A program made the position numbers and the translations under genes. Positions 43,019-50,536 of a DNA stretch of 64,000 nt are shown piece after piece. Source of the stretch: UBA1366 sp047602575. GTDB taxonomy: Bacteria > Bacillota > Clostridia > Oscillospirales > Ruminococcaceae. Where the stretch lies: positions 396,592-460,591 of the forward strand of contig JASGGY010000007.1 in the NCBI GenBank assembly GCA_047602575.1, given 5' to 3'. Under the pieces are notes generated by a model. It was not told the origin of the DNA. It saw only the letters and a program-made list of their open reading frames with translations, and made no database searches. The number at the start of each line of letters is the position of its first letter. The stretch's first letter is position 1.

Positions 43019-44212
43019 ATGCGCAGATCAAAGCTGCTTGCCGCCATGACTGCCGCGGCGCTGTTTGCGACCGTCCTTGCGGGCTGCTCCGGCAAGGACA
43101 GCAGTTCCGGCGAAACCAATACCAGCAAAACGGAGGAAAATACTGTGAAAATCATCGCACTAACATCTGAGAACGTAAAGCTTGTCGGCAGAACCTGGCT
43201 TGCCGGCGACGGCACGCTCTGGACGGCGCTGTCCGGAACGGGCATCGCGTTTGACTACACCGGCAAAAAGCTTGACCTGACCCTGACCGGCGACAGTTCC
43301 GCAACGGCGGGCAACGACACCAACTATGCGCGGGTGGCAGTTTACGTGGACGGCGCGCGCGTCGCCGACGAGCTGATGAACCAGCCGGAAAAGCAAATCA
43401 GCGCCTTCACGGCGGACGCGGCGAAAACCGTTCATGTCGAGGTCGTGAAACTTTCCGAAACGGCGATGTCCACCGTCGGCATCAAGCCCATCACCATCGC
43501 CGGCGGCGAGAGCATAGTACCGCAGGCGGCGAAAGCGCATAAAATCGAGATCATCGGCGACTCCATCACCTGCGGCTACGGCGTGGACGATGAGGTCAAG
43601 GAGCATCATTTCTCCACCGCCACCGAGGATTTCACAAAATCCTACGCATATAAAACCGCACAGGCGCTCGACGCAGATTACAGCGCGTTTTCCATCAGCG
43701 GCTACGGCATCATTTCCGGCTATACCGGAAACGGAACGAAGGTTGAGGCACAGACCATCCCGCAGTATTACAACGCGCTGGGCTTTTCTTACAACCAGTT
43801 TGCCGGAACAAACGCTCCGCAGGCACTGACCTGGGACTTCACGGCGTTCCAGCCGGAGGCGATTGTCATCAACCTCGGCACAAACGACGCGACTTATACC
43901 GGCAGCGATCTGGATAAGCGGGATGAATACTGCGCGGCTTATATCGAATTCCTAAAGCAAGTGCGCGAAAAGAATCCCAATGCGAAAATCTTCTGCACGC
44001 TGGGCATCATGGGCAACTCGCTCTTCACTTCCATCGAGGAAGCGGTTTTAAAATACACCGAAGCCACCGGCGATGAGAACATTGCGACTGTGCAGTTTCA
44101 AGCGCAGGACGGCTCGCTCGGCTACGCGGCGGACTGGCACCCCACGGAAGCCACCCATGAAAAAGCGGCTGAGTTTCTGACCGAACAGATTAAAACGGCA
44201 ATGGGCTGGTAA
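43019..44212 (+). CDS. Secreted CE2-like acetyl esterase lipoprotein
   Basis: A 397-residue lipoprotein (lipobox VLAGC) with a short Ser/Thr linker, an N-terminal jelly-roll domain (residues ~50-165) and a C-terminal SGNH esterase domain. Catalytic blocks are IIGDSITCGYG (Ser), INLGTNDAT (Asn) and DWHPTEATH (Asp/His). This two-domain order is that of carbohydrate esterase family 2, which removes acetyl groups from xylan and mannan side chains. With the GH26 mannanase at 12 kb it suggests processing of acetylated mannan at the cell surface. CGGAGGGA precedes the ATG. The deacetylase gene follows 4 bp after the stop. Confidence 0.85.
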   Translation: MRRSKLLAAMTAAALFATVLAGCSGKDSSSGETNTSKTEENTVKIIALTSENVKLVGRTWLAGDGTLWTALSGTGIAFDYTGKKLDLTLTGDSSATAGNDTNYARVAVYVDGARVADELMNQPEKQISAFTADAAKTVHVEVVKLSETAMSTVGIKPITIAGGESIVPQAAKAHKIEIIGDSITCGYGVDDEVKEHHFSTATEDFTKSYAYKTAQALDADYSAFSISGYGIISGYTGNGTKVEAQTIPQYYNALGFSYNQFAGTNAPQALTWDFTAFQPEAIVINLGTNDATYTGSDLDKRDEYCAAYIEFLKQVREKNPNAKIFCTLGIMGNSLFTSIEEAVLKYTEATGDENIATVQFQAQDGSLGYAADWHPTEATHEKAAEFLTEQIKTAMGW

Positions 44213-44216
44213 CAAA

Positions 44217-45005
44217 ATGAAAAGAGGCATCGCCGTTTTGCTGAGTGTTGTTTTAGCCTGCGCGGCGGCTGGCTGTTCCGAAAAAAGCGCGTCATCTCCT
44301 GCGGCAACCGAAGCTTCAACAACCAGAGCCACTACCACCGCCGAAGTGAAATTTACGTATGAAATTGATCCGTCAATGCCGGTGATTGCGCTGACCTTTG
44401 ACGACGGTCCGAACACGACGACGACCAACGACGTGCTGGATAAGCTTGCGAAATACGGCGTGCGCGCGTCCTTTTTCCTCATCGGCAGCAACATCAATGA
44501 CGACAGCGCAAAGTCCGTCAAGCGTGCGTTTGACATGGGATGCGAGATCGACAATCATTCGCAGACGCATTCCTACATGACGGGCATGACCGCGGAGCAG
44601 ATCCAAGCCGAGCTTGCGTTCACCGACGAAAAAGTCCGCGCGATTACCGGCGAGGGAACGCGGTTTTCCCGTCCTCCGTATATCGCTGTCAACCAGACGA
44701 TGTTTGACAGCATCGACCTGCCTTTCATCGCGGGCATCGGCGCAAACGACTGGGTTGTGTCTGTGACGCCGGACGAGCGCGCACAGCGGATTCTCGATCA
44801 GGTCAAGGACGGCAGCATCATCCTCCTGCACGACGCGGCTGGCAATTACCAGACGGTGGAAGCCCTCGACATCCTGATTCCGGCGCTGTCAGAGCGCGGC
44901 TATCAGTTTGCCACGGTCAGCGAGCTGTTTGCGGCAAAAGGCATAAAACCCGGCGCCGACACGGACATTGTCTACTCCAACGCACTCCAAACCGCAATGT
45001 ACTAA
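44217..45005 (+). CDS. Polysaccharide deacetylase (CE4) lipoprotein
   Basis: A 262-residue secreted NodB-homology protein. The lipobox is AAAGC, then a Thr/Ala-rich linker. NodB motifs are TFDDGPN (catalytic base and metal Asp), IDNHSQTH (metal His pair), SRPPY and ILLHDAAGN. Targets could be peptidoglycan N-acetylglucosamine or acetylated plant glycan. It is co-transcribed with the CE2-type esterase gene (4-bp gap), favouring a shared de-acetylation task, but a cell-wall role is equally possible from sequence alone. Confidence 0.88.
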   Translation: MKRGIAVLLSVVLACAAAGCSEKSASSPAATEASTTRATTTAEVKFTYEIDPSMPVIALTFDDGPNTTTTNDVLDKLAKYGVRASFFLIGSNINDDSAKSVKRAFDMGCEIDNHSQTHSYMTGMTAEQIQAELAFTDEKVRAITGEGTRFSRPPYIAVNQTMFDSIDLPFIAGIGANDWVVSVTPDERAQRILDQVKDGSIILLHDAAGNYQTVEALDILIPALSERGYQFATVSELFAAKGIKPGADTDIVYSNALQTAMY

Positions 45006-45016
45006 TCTGCACCAAA

Positions 45017-45187
45017 GATAAACCCTAGTCAGAGGGCGTTGCCCTCCGACACCTCCTACCAAAGGGTACAAGTACCCTTTGGAAACCCATTGTTTTTGAG
45101 ATAATCATGTGTTTTTCTTAGATGATTTGTGCGTTAGCGGCGGTTTTATGATTCCATAATGACGCTCAAAAAACAAGTGTAGACTTT
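45017..45187 (-). repeat. Palindromic intergenic element, copy E (full)
   Basis: About 170 bp, minus orientation: end block GATAAACCCTAG, hairpin GAGGGCGTTGCCCTC, hairpin CCAAAGGGTACAAGTACCCTTTGG, GGAAACCCATTGTTTT and the tail GATTTGTGC...GATTCCAT...GACGCTC. From GGAAACCC to the ATTTGTGC block and on to the GATT(C/T)CAT block the spacing equals that in copies B and D. Confidence 0.85.
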
Positions 45188-45195
45188 TTCTCAGT

Positions 45196-45236
45196 ATAAC
45201 GGCGACCGGTTTTTATCAAACCCGGTCGCCGTTATT
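45196..45236. terminator. Terminator between CE4 gene and sigG
   Basis: ATAACGGCGACCGG pairs with CCGGTCGCCGTTAT around a 12-nt loop. The genes on either side converge here. Confidence 0.8.
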
Positions 45237-45270
45237 GTTGAAATAAAATATTATACAACGGTGTTTTCTT

Positions 45271-46041
45271 TCACAGCCGTGATTTGATTTTGGTTAGTGC
45301 GTTTTTTTCAAGACGCGAAACCTGCGCTTGTGAAATACCGATTGCGTTGGCTACCTCTACCTGTGTTTTACCCTTGAGAAAGCGCAGATAGAGGATGTTT
45401 TTTTCGCGCGGGAGGAGATTGCGCACCGCTTCCTTGAGCGAAATTTCATCAAGCCAGTTCGTGTCCTCGTTCGCGTCACCAATTTGATCCATGACATAGA
45501 GCGTGTCGCCGGAGTCTGTGAACACCGGCTCATAGAGCGAAATCGGCTCGGAAATCGACTCAAGTGCGGCGATGATTTCGGTTCGCGGCACGTTTATTTC
45601 CCGGGAAATCTCCTCGATGGTCGGCTCCTTCTGATGCTCGAGGGTGAGCTTTTCTTTCGCCTGCATCGCCTTATAAGCGAGATCGCGCAGCGAGCGGCTG
45701 ACACGGATGGGGTTGTTGTCGCGCAGAAAACGCCGCAGCTCCCCGTTGATCATCGGCACGGCGTAGGTCGAAAACCGCACGTCAAGACTTGTGTCAAAAT
45801 TGTCAATCGCCTTGATCAGCCCCACCACACCGACCTGAAAAAGGTCGTCCGGCGACTCGCCGCGGTTGAGAAAATGCTGCAAAACGCTCAGCACAAGGCG
45901 CAGATTCCCGCGGATGAGCTGATCGCGGGCATCCATATCGCCCGTCTTTGCGCGCCGTAAAAGCTCCATTTTCTCCGCTTCTTTTAAAACAACCAGCTTT
46001 GAGGTATTAACCCCGCTGATTTCCACTTTGTTATACTGCAT
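45271..46041 (-). CDS. sigG: RNA polymerase sporulation sigma factor SigG
   Basis: A 256-residue forespore sigma factor. The start MQYNKVEISGVNTSKLVVLK is the conserved SigG N-terminus, with TGGAG upstream; 27 extra upstream codons overlap the promoter and are excluded. Regions 2 (FQVGVVGLIKAIDNFDTSLDVRFSTYAVP), 3 and 4 (VANAIGISQAQVSRLEKNAL) are intact. It directs late forespore genes. In most relatives sigG follows spoIIGA-sigE; here it is monocistronic, about 23 kb away, behind its own sigma-F/G-type promoter. Confidence 0.96.
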   Translation of the reverse strand: MQYNKVEISGVNTSKLVVLKEAEKMELLRRAKTGDMDARDQLIRGNLRLVLSVLQHFLNRGESPDDLFQVGVVGLIKAIDNFDTSLDVRFSTYAVPMINGELRRFLRDNNPIRVSRSLRDLAYKAMQAKEKLTLEHQKEPTIEEISREINVPRTEIIAALESISEPISLYEPVFTDSGDTLYVMDQIGDANEDTNWLDEISLKEAVRNLLPREKNILYLRFLKGKTQVEVANAIGISQAQVSRLEKNALTKIKSRL

Positions 46042-46076
46042 ATTCGGAAACTCCACAAATTTAGTCTGTCTGCCTA

Positions 46077-46106
46077 AATTATTCCCGCGGAGAAAGAAGC
46101 ATATGC
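46077..46106 (-). promoter_or_regulatory. Sigma-F/sigma-G-type promoter of sigG
   Basis: On the minus strand GCATA (46106-46102), 15-bp spacer, GGGAATAATT (46086-46077). This fits the forespore consensus GYATA / GGNNANANT. In B. subtilis sigG is transcribed by sigma-F and then by sigma-G itself. Confidence 0.65.
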
Positions 46107-46148
46107 AACGCTTTTTATGCAATTTATGGAATCAATGAAAACTTACGC

Positions 46149-46177
46149 TTGACAAGCGCAAGCAGCTGTGTTAGAAT
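46149..46177 (+). promoter_or_regulatory. Sigma-A promoter of the tyrS T-box operon
   Basis: TTGACA at 46149-46154, 17 bp, TAGAAT at 46172-46177, immediately upstream of the T-box leader and divergent from sigG. Confidence 0.8.
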
Positions 46178-46184
46178 ACAAGAA

Positions 46185-46450
46185 AGGCAATGACGGGAAG
46201 AAGTAGCGGCAAGTGTCCGGCAAAGAGAGCTTTCGGCTGGTGGAAGAAAGCGCGGACGCCCTGTGAATACGCCCCCGAGCCTGTGTTCTGAACGGTGAGC
46301 TGCGGCTTGCTCGCGTAGGGTCGCACGTTTTACGCGCGTTAAGCGTCCTTAAGGCGGCAGTTTGCCGTAAACAGAGGTGGTACCACGGTTTGTAAAAAAT
46401 CGTCCTCCGTTGCAACGATGCGTTTGTTTCGTTGCGGCGGGGGTTTTTAT
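46185..46450 (+). ncRNA. T-box leader, tyrosine-specific
   Basis: The conserved T-box sequence AGAGGTGGTACCACG lies at about 46373-46387; its TGGT can pair with the ACCA end of uncharged tRNA. The Stem I region holds AAGAAGTAG and a specifier loop with GAATACG, giving the codon TAC (46268-46270) for tyrosine. The terminator helix CGTCCTCCGTTGC ... with GCGGCGGGGG and T5 (46401-46447) follows. Low charged tRNA-Tyr would stabilise the antiterminator and turn on the downstream GNAT and tyrS genes. Confidence 0.9.
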
Positions 46451-46583
46451 TGCTCTCGCCTACCTCTTAACCCCTAAACTTTATTTCCCCGAAAGGTGTT
46501 GATACCCGTGAAATCTGCCAGAAAAGATTTCATCGCATATGCTTCGTTTTCTTTAAAATAGAAAACGAAAGGGCTGATCAGAA

Positions 46584-47048
46584 TTGCAAATACGTTTCGC
46601 ACAGGAAGCAGATCTGGCGCAGATTGCGGAAATTTTCGCGCAGCTTCACGCCGTTCACACTGAGATACGACCGGATATTTATAAAAATCCGGGTGCGGAT
46701 TATTTTCGCAACGAATCGGAGAAAATGCTTGCGGATGAAAATCAGAAGCTGTTTGTCGCGGAGGCTGACGGTGTAATTGCCGGCTATGTGGCGCTGTGGG
46801 TTTATGACCGTGAGAGCGAAATTCATGTTTCCCGCAAACTCTGCAAGGTCGAGCATCTGGCGGTTCGCACGGGAATGCGCCGCACGGGTGTCGGTCGGCG
46901 GATAATGGAGTTTGTCGCGCATTACGCCGCAGAATGCAATTGCCGCGCAATCGAGCTGGGCGTCTGGGCGGAAAACTTTGACGCAGTGAATTATTACGCG
47001 GCATGCGGATTCGCTTCAAGAATCATAACACTGGAAAAAATATTATAA
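46584..47048 (+). CDS. GNAT family N-acetyltransferase
   Basis: A 154-residue acetyltransferase starting at TTG. The acetyl-CoA loop is VRTGMRRTGVGRRIMEFV, preceded by the KVEHLAV strand; LGVWAENFDAVNYYAACGF is the usual C-terminal motif. Substrate unknown. It sits between the T-box terminator and tyrS, so its transcription should respond to tyrosyl-tRNA charging. AAAGGG lies upstream but spacing is long, so the start is less certain. Confidence 0.8.
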   Translation: MQIRFAQEADLAQIAEIFAQLHAVHTEIRPDIYKNPGADYFRNESEKMLADENQKLFVAEADGVIAGYVALWVYDRESEIHVSRKLCKVEHLAVRTGMRRTGVGRRIMEFVAHYAAECNCRAIELGVWAENFDAVNYYAACGFASRIITLEKIL

Positions 47049-47068
47049 AAAGAACAGGAATGATAGGT

Positions 47069-48283
47069 ATGACCTTATTTGAAGAACTCAAGCGCCGCGG
47101 GCTGATTGCCCAGACCACCAACGAGGAGAAAATCCGCGCGCTGGTTGACGGCACAAAGGTGAATTTTTACATCGGCTTTGACGCGACTGCAGACAGCCTA
47201 CACATCGGGCATTTCCTGCAATTAATCGTGATGCGGCATATGCAGCTTGCCGGACACAAGCCGTTCGTCCTCCTCGGCACAGGCACGACCATGGTCGGCG
47301 ATCCAACGGGAAAAACCGATATGCGCAAGATGCTCACCGTTGAGGAAATCAACGCCAACGCCGATATTTTCGCCTCGCAGATGGCGCGCTTCATCGACTT
47401 TTCCGACGGCAAGGCGGAGATTGTCCGCAACGGCGACTGGCTGATGAACATGAACTACATTCAATTCCTGCGCGATGTGGGACGTTATTTCTCGGTCAAT
47501 AAAATGCTCACCTACGAGTGCTATAAATCGCGGCTCGAAAAGGGTTTGAGCTTTCTGGAATTCAACTACAACCTCATGCAGAGCTACGATTTTCTGCACC
47601 TCAACCAGAATCACGACGTGACCATGGAGCTTGGCGGCGACGACCAGTGGAGCAATATCTTAGGCGGTGTTGACCTTGTGCGCCGTGTCGAGGGCAAGGA
47701 AGTTTACGGCATGACCTTCACCCTGCTGACCACCAAAGAGGGCAAAAAGATGGGCAAAACCGAGAAGGGCGCGTTGTTCCTTGACGCAGAAAAATGCACA
47801 CCTTACGAGTTCTATCAGTATTTCCGCAACATCGGCGACGATGATGTTATCAACTGTCTGAAACTACTCACATTCATTGATATTGAGAAAATCGAAGAAC
47901 TCGAACGCACCCTCACCGGTTCAGAGCTTAATTCTGCCAAAGAACTTCTCGCGTTTGAACTGACGAAGATGGTTCACGGCGAACAGGAGGCAGCCAAAGC
48001 GCAGGAAGCCGCGCGTGCGGTGTTCGGCGGCGCGGGAAGCAGCGAGAATATGCCCTCCACCGAACTTCCTGCCGCGGAGCTTGACGCGGGGATTGGCATT
48101 CTCGACCTGCTCGTGCGCACCGGACTTGCACCGTCGAAAAGCGAAGCGCGCCGTCTTGTCGCACAGGGGGGAATCTCGGTTGACGACGAAAAAATCACCG
48201 ATCCCAACGCAGTGATTACCGTCGGCGAGCAGGCGATTGTCAAAAAGGGAAAGAAGGTATTTCACCGCGTGGTGAGAGTCTGA
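47069..48283 (+). CDS. tyrS: Tyrosyl-tRNA synthetase
   Basis: A 404-residue class I synthetase that charges tRNA-Tyr. The HIGH motif is HIGHFLQ. The KMSKS-equivalent is KKMGKTEKGALFLD. NYNLMQSYDFLHL, GGDDQWSNILGGVDLVRR and the C-terminal S4 RNA-binding domain (LAPSKSEARRLVAQGGISVD) are present. I choose the ATG at 47069 (MTLFEELKRRG), with AGGAA at good spacing; ATG 47060 is the alternative. Controlled by the upstream T-box. Confidence 0.97.
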   Translation: MTLFEELKRRGLIAQTTNEEKIRALVDGTKVNFYIGFDATADSLHIGHFLQLIVMRHMQLAGHKPFVLLGTGTTMVGDPTGKTDMRKMLTVEEINANADIFASQMARFIDFSDGKAEIVRNGDWLMNMNYIQFLRDVGRYFSVNKMLTYECYKSRLEKGLSFLEFNYNLMQSYDFLHLNQNHDVTMELGGDDQWSNILGGVDLVRRVEGKEVYGMTFTLLTTKEGKKMGKTEKGALFLDAEKCTPYEFYQYFRNIGDDDVINCLKLLTFIDIEKIEELERTLTGSELNSAKELLAFELTKMVHGEQEAAKAQEAARAVFGGAGSSENMPSTELPAAELDAGIGILDLLVRTGLAPSKSEARRLVAQGGISVDDEKITDPNAVITVGEQAIVKKGKKVFHRVVRV

Positions 48284-48301
48284 CCGTAACCGTATAAAAA
48301 T

Positions 48302-48334
48302 AAAGCGTTCCGAAAAATCCGGAACGCTTTTATT
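48302..48334. terminator. Bidirectional terminator after tyrS
   Basis: AAAGCGTTCCG pairs with CGGAACGCTTT, T-rich after and A-rich before, serving tyrS and the converging minus-strand gene. Confidence 0.85.
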
Positions 48335-48350
48335 GATTCGGTTAAAGAAA

Positions 48351-48776
48351 TTAAAGATCGATTTTTTTGCCTTCCGCAATGCCGTTTACCACGTAATACG
48401 CTGCGCTGTCGTCCACGTTGACATAAACGCTGAGGGTTTTGATTTCCTCCGCGCCGCCGTCTGCGGTATAGGATGCTTTCACAAGCTCCACGATTTCGTC
48501 GGCGGAAATCTGCTTGCCCGCGTATTCCACATAAAGGTTTGCGGAAAGTACGGCTTTTGGCGCTTTCACGGCTCTGGTGGCGGGCTTTTTCGCAACGGCT
48601 TTCTTTGCGGCAGGCTTCTTTGCGGGGGCCTTTTTTGCTGCTGTTTTCACGGTGCTGCCGGGCTTTCTGCCGCGTTTGGGCTTATCTGCGGGAGCGGTTT
48701 CCGCGGTCACGGCGACAGGTTCCTCTTTGATGACGGTTTCCTCCGCGAGAACGGATTCAATTTTTTTTCTGGGCAT
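48351..48776 (-). CDS. Histone H1-like, lysine/alanine-rich protein with DUF6465-like domain
   Basis: A 141-residue protein. Residues ~30-75 are a basic low-complexity tail of AKK/PAKK repeats (KKAPAKKPAAKKAVAKKPAT) resembling histone H1 or bacterial Hc1-like proteins. The rest is a small folded domain beginning SANLYVEYAGKQISADEIVE and ending YYVVNGIAEGKKIDL, as in clostridial DUF6465 proteins. A DNA- or RNA-binding role is inferred from the tail. AAAAGGAGTTG precedes the ATG. Confidence 0.7.
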   Translation of the reverse strand: MPRKKIESVLAEETVIKEEPVAVTAETAPADKPKRGRKPGSTVKTAAKKAPAKKPAAKKAVAKKPATRAVKAPKAVLSANLYVEYAGKQISADEIVELVKASYTADGGAEEIKTLSVYVNVDDSAAYYVVNGIAEGKKIDL

Positions 48777-48966
48777 AAAAACAACTCCTTTTCTTTGCGC
48801 TAAATTTGATATTTGAAAACAAAAAACACCTTATGGCATTATTATAAACAATTTCTTCTGCGGTGTCAAATTTTAGATTACATATTCAAATTATTTCACA
48901 GTAAATTCGTACAGATTCATAAACTGTTCGATTTCTCTGCGGGAATATTTGTACTTTTCCACAAAA

Positions 48967-49001
48967 AAACAGCGGCGTAATTTTCGTCTACGCCGCTGTT
49001 T
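48967..49001 (-). terminator. Terminator downstream of the acidic membrane protein gene
   Basis: On the minus strand AAACAGCGGCGTA pairs with TACGCCGCTGTTT, followed by T7. About 50 bp after the stop at 49053. The stretch 48777-48966 holds no gene that I can support. Confidence 0.8.
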
Positions 49002-49052
49002 CTCGTGTGTATACCGCTGTGTCGGAACTGTATGACTTGATTTTTTTGCGTG

Positions 49053-49334
49053 TTATTCGTCGGTTTCCTCAACGGCTTCGTCAAGATTGTCAAGTGTCAC
49101 TTCAACATCCTCGGCGGCTTCCTCATCAGCGGATTGCGCTGCGTCAACAGCAGCAGCCTTCTGGGTGCTTTCGTCGTCGTCGATCGCACAGCCGCAATCG
49201 TCGCAGTCACAGTCGTCGTCGAATTCCTCGTAATCATACTCCTCTGCGTCCTTGCGCTTTTTGATCGCCAGATACGCGGCAACGGCACCTGCGGCGGCGC
49301 CAAGCCCGAGAAGAACCTTCCATCCTTTACTCAT
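49053..49334 (-). CDS. Small membrane-anchored acidic protein with Cys/Asp cluster
   Basis: A 93-residue protein. One N-terminal helix (VLLGLGAAAGAVAAYLAI) is followed by a charged stop-transfer KKRKD and a very acidic tail. The tail begins with a dense cluster, FDDDCDCDDCGCAIDDDES, that has four cysteines among aspartates and could bind metal. No family recognised. AAAGGATGG precedes the ATG at 49334; a longer frame to 49436 has no ribosome site. Monocistronic. Confidence 0.68.
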   Translation of the reverse strand: MSKGWKVLLGLGAAAGAVAAYLAIKKRKDAEEYDYEEFDDDCDCDDCGCAIDDDESTQKAAAVDAAQSADEEAAEDVEVTLDNLDEAVEETDE

Positions 49335-49500
49335 GGTGTAACCATCCTTTCTGACTTCCGCGACCGGCGCGGAGAAATTCTTAAAAACCCTGACGGGGAA
49401 GCGCGGAATGCGCGGCAGTCCCGCCGTTGACAACATTATACCAGATTTTTTTCAATAATACAAGCACCCGTGCCAAATTTTTCACAATTCGCCCGCCGCG

Positions 49501-50223
49501 TCAGTCCATGTCGCCGGAGAGCGTGAACATTGCCGCAAGTGCCGCAATCGGTGCGGTTTCACAGCGCAGAATCCGCTTGCCGAGTGTGAGTGTCTGCAGT
49601 CCGGCTGTGCGGCAGAGTTCCGCCTCGCGCGCGGAAAAGCCGCCCTCGCTGCCGATGAGAATGCCCGCCGCAGAAAGCGACTCTAACCCCGCCGTGCGCA
49701 GGGGAGCGCCACCTTTTTCGTAAAAAAGAAACCCAGCGTCAAGCGCTTTCATCGCCGAAACAGCTTGTTCAAGGCTTAGTATTTCCGAAATTTGCGGAAT
49801 GATACTGCGCCCGGATTGCTTTGCGGCGGCTTCGGAAATTTTTATCAATCGCGCGCGTTTTTTTTCAAAGCTTTTCGTGTCAGGGCGTGAAACGCAGAAC
49901 TCCGTCAGCACCGGCACAACCGCGAAAACGCCAAGTTCCGTGGCTTTCTGGACAATCAGCTCGAGCTTGTCCGCTTTCGGCATCGCCTGAAACAACGTGA
50001 CGCGCAGCCGCGGCTCGACGGTCTGCGCCAGACGCGACAGCACTGCGCATTCCACCGTTTCAGCCGTGATCTGTAAAATTTCACACGAAAAATCCTCGCC
50101 CGCGCACGACAAAACCAGCGCGTCACCCGGCTTCATGCGCAGCGAACGTCCGATGTGCGCGGCATCCTCGCCCGTGAGAACCGCCCGTTCGCCGTCAATC
50201 TGTCCGACAAAAAACTTTGGCAT
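49501..50223 (-). CDS. rsmE: 16S rRNA (uracil-1498-N3)-methyltransferase RsmE
   Basis: A 240-residue SPOUT-class methyltransferase that modifies U1498 of 16S rRNA. The start MPKFFVGQIDGERAVLTG has ATAAGGAGCG upstream. The N-terminal PUA-like domain is followed by KLELIVQKATELGV, FEKKRARLIKISEAAAKQSGR, and the SAM-knot motifs LIGSEGGFSAREAE and LGKRILRCETAPIAAL. Complete and typical. It converges on the small acidic protein region with no terminator seen between. Confidence 0.95.
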   Translation of the reverse strand: MPKFFVGQIDGERAVLTGEDAAHIGRSLRMKPGDALVLSCAGEDFSCEILQITAETVECAVLSRLAQTVEPRLRVTLFQAMPKADKLELIVQKATELGVFAVVPVLTEFCVSRPDTKSFEKKRARLIKISEAAAKQSGRSIIPQISEILSLEQAVSAMKALDAGFLFYEKGGAPLRTAGLESLSAAGILIGSEGGFSAREAELCRTAGLQTLTLGKRILRCETAPIAALAAMFTLSGDMD

Positions 50224-50283
50224 GGCAATCCGCTCCTTATAAATAAAAAACACCAATTTCAAGCGTTCTCAAAATTGGTGTTC

Positions 50284-50370
50284 TGGTGCCGGCGGCGGGG
50301 GTCGAACCCGCACGGTATCACTACCACCGGATTTTGAGTCCGGCACGTCTGCCAGTTCCATCACGCCGGC
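50284..50370 (-). tRNA. tRNA-Leu (anticodon CAA)
   Basis: On the minus strand GCCGGCG and CGCCGGC form a perfect acceptor stem. The anticodon stem CCGGA/TCCGG encloses CTCAAAA, giving CAA for UUG. The long variable arm (TGGTAGTGATACCGT region), GGTTCGACCCC T-arm and an encoded ACCA end give 87 nt, as expected for leucine. Confidence 0.95.
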
Positions 50371-50449
50371 GTGAATGGCACAGGCTTTATTTTAGCACAG
50401 AGTTGTGTTTTTGTCAAGAAAAATTTTCGTGGGACCAACCAATTTTGTC

Positions 50450-50478
50450 TTGACAATTGGTAAAGAAGATGTTATTAT
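50450..50478 (+). promoter_or_regulatory. Sigma-A promoter of the leucine-rich-repeat protein
   Basis: TTGACA at 50450-50455, 17 bp, TATTAT at 50473-50478. Confidence 0.65.
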
Positions 50479-50536
50479 TTATATGAAACAATCTCTAATG
50501 TAGTTGGATGGAGTCATCTTGAAAGGACGGAGTACT

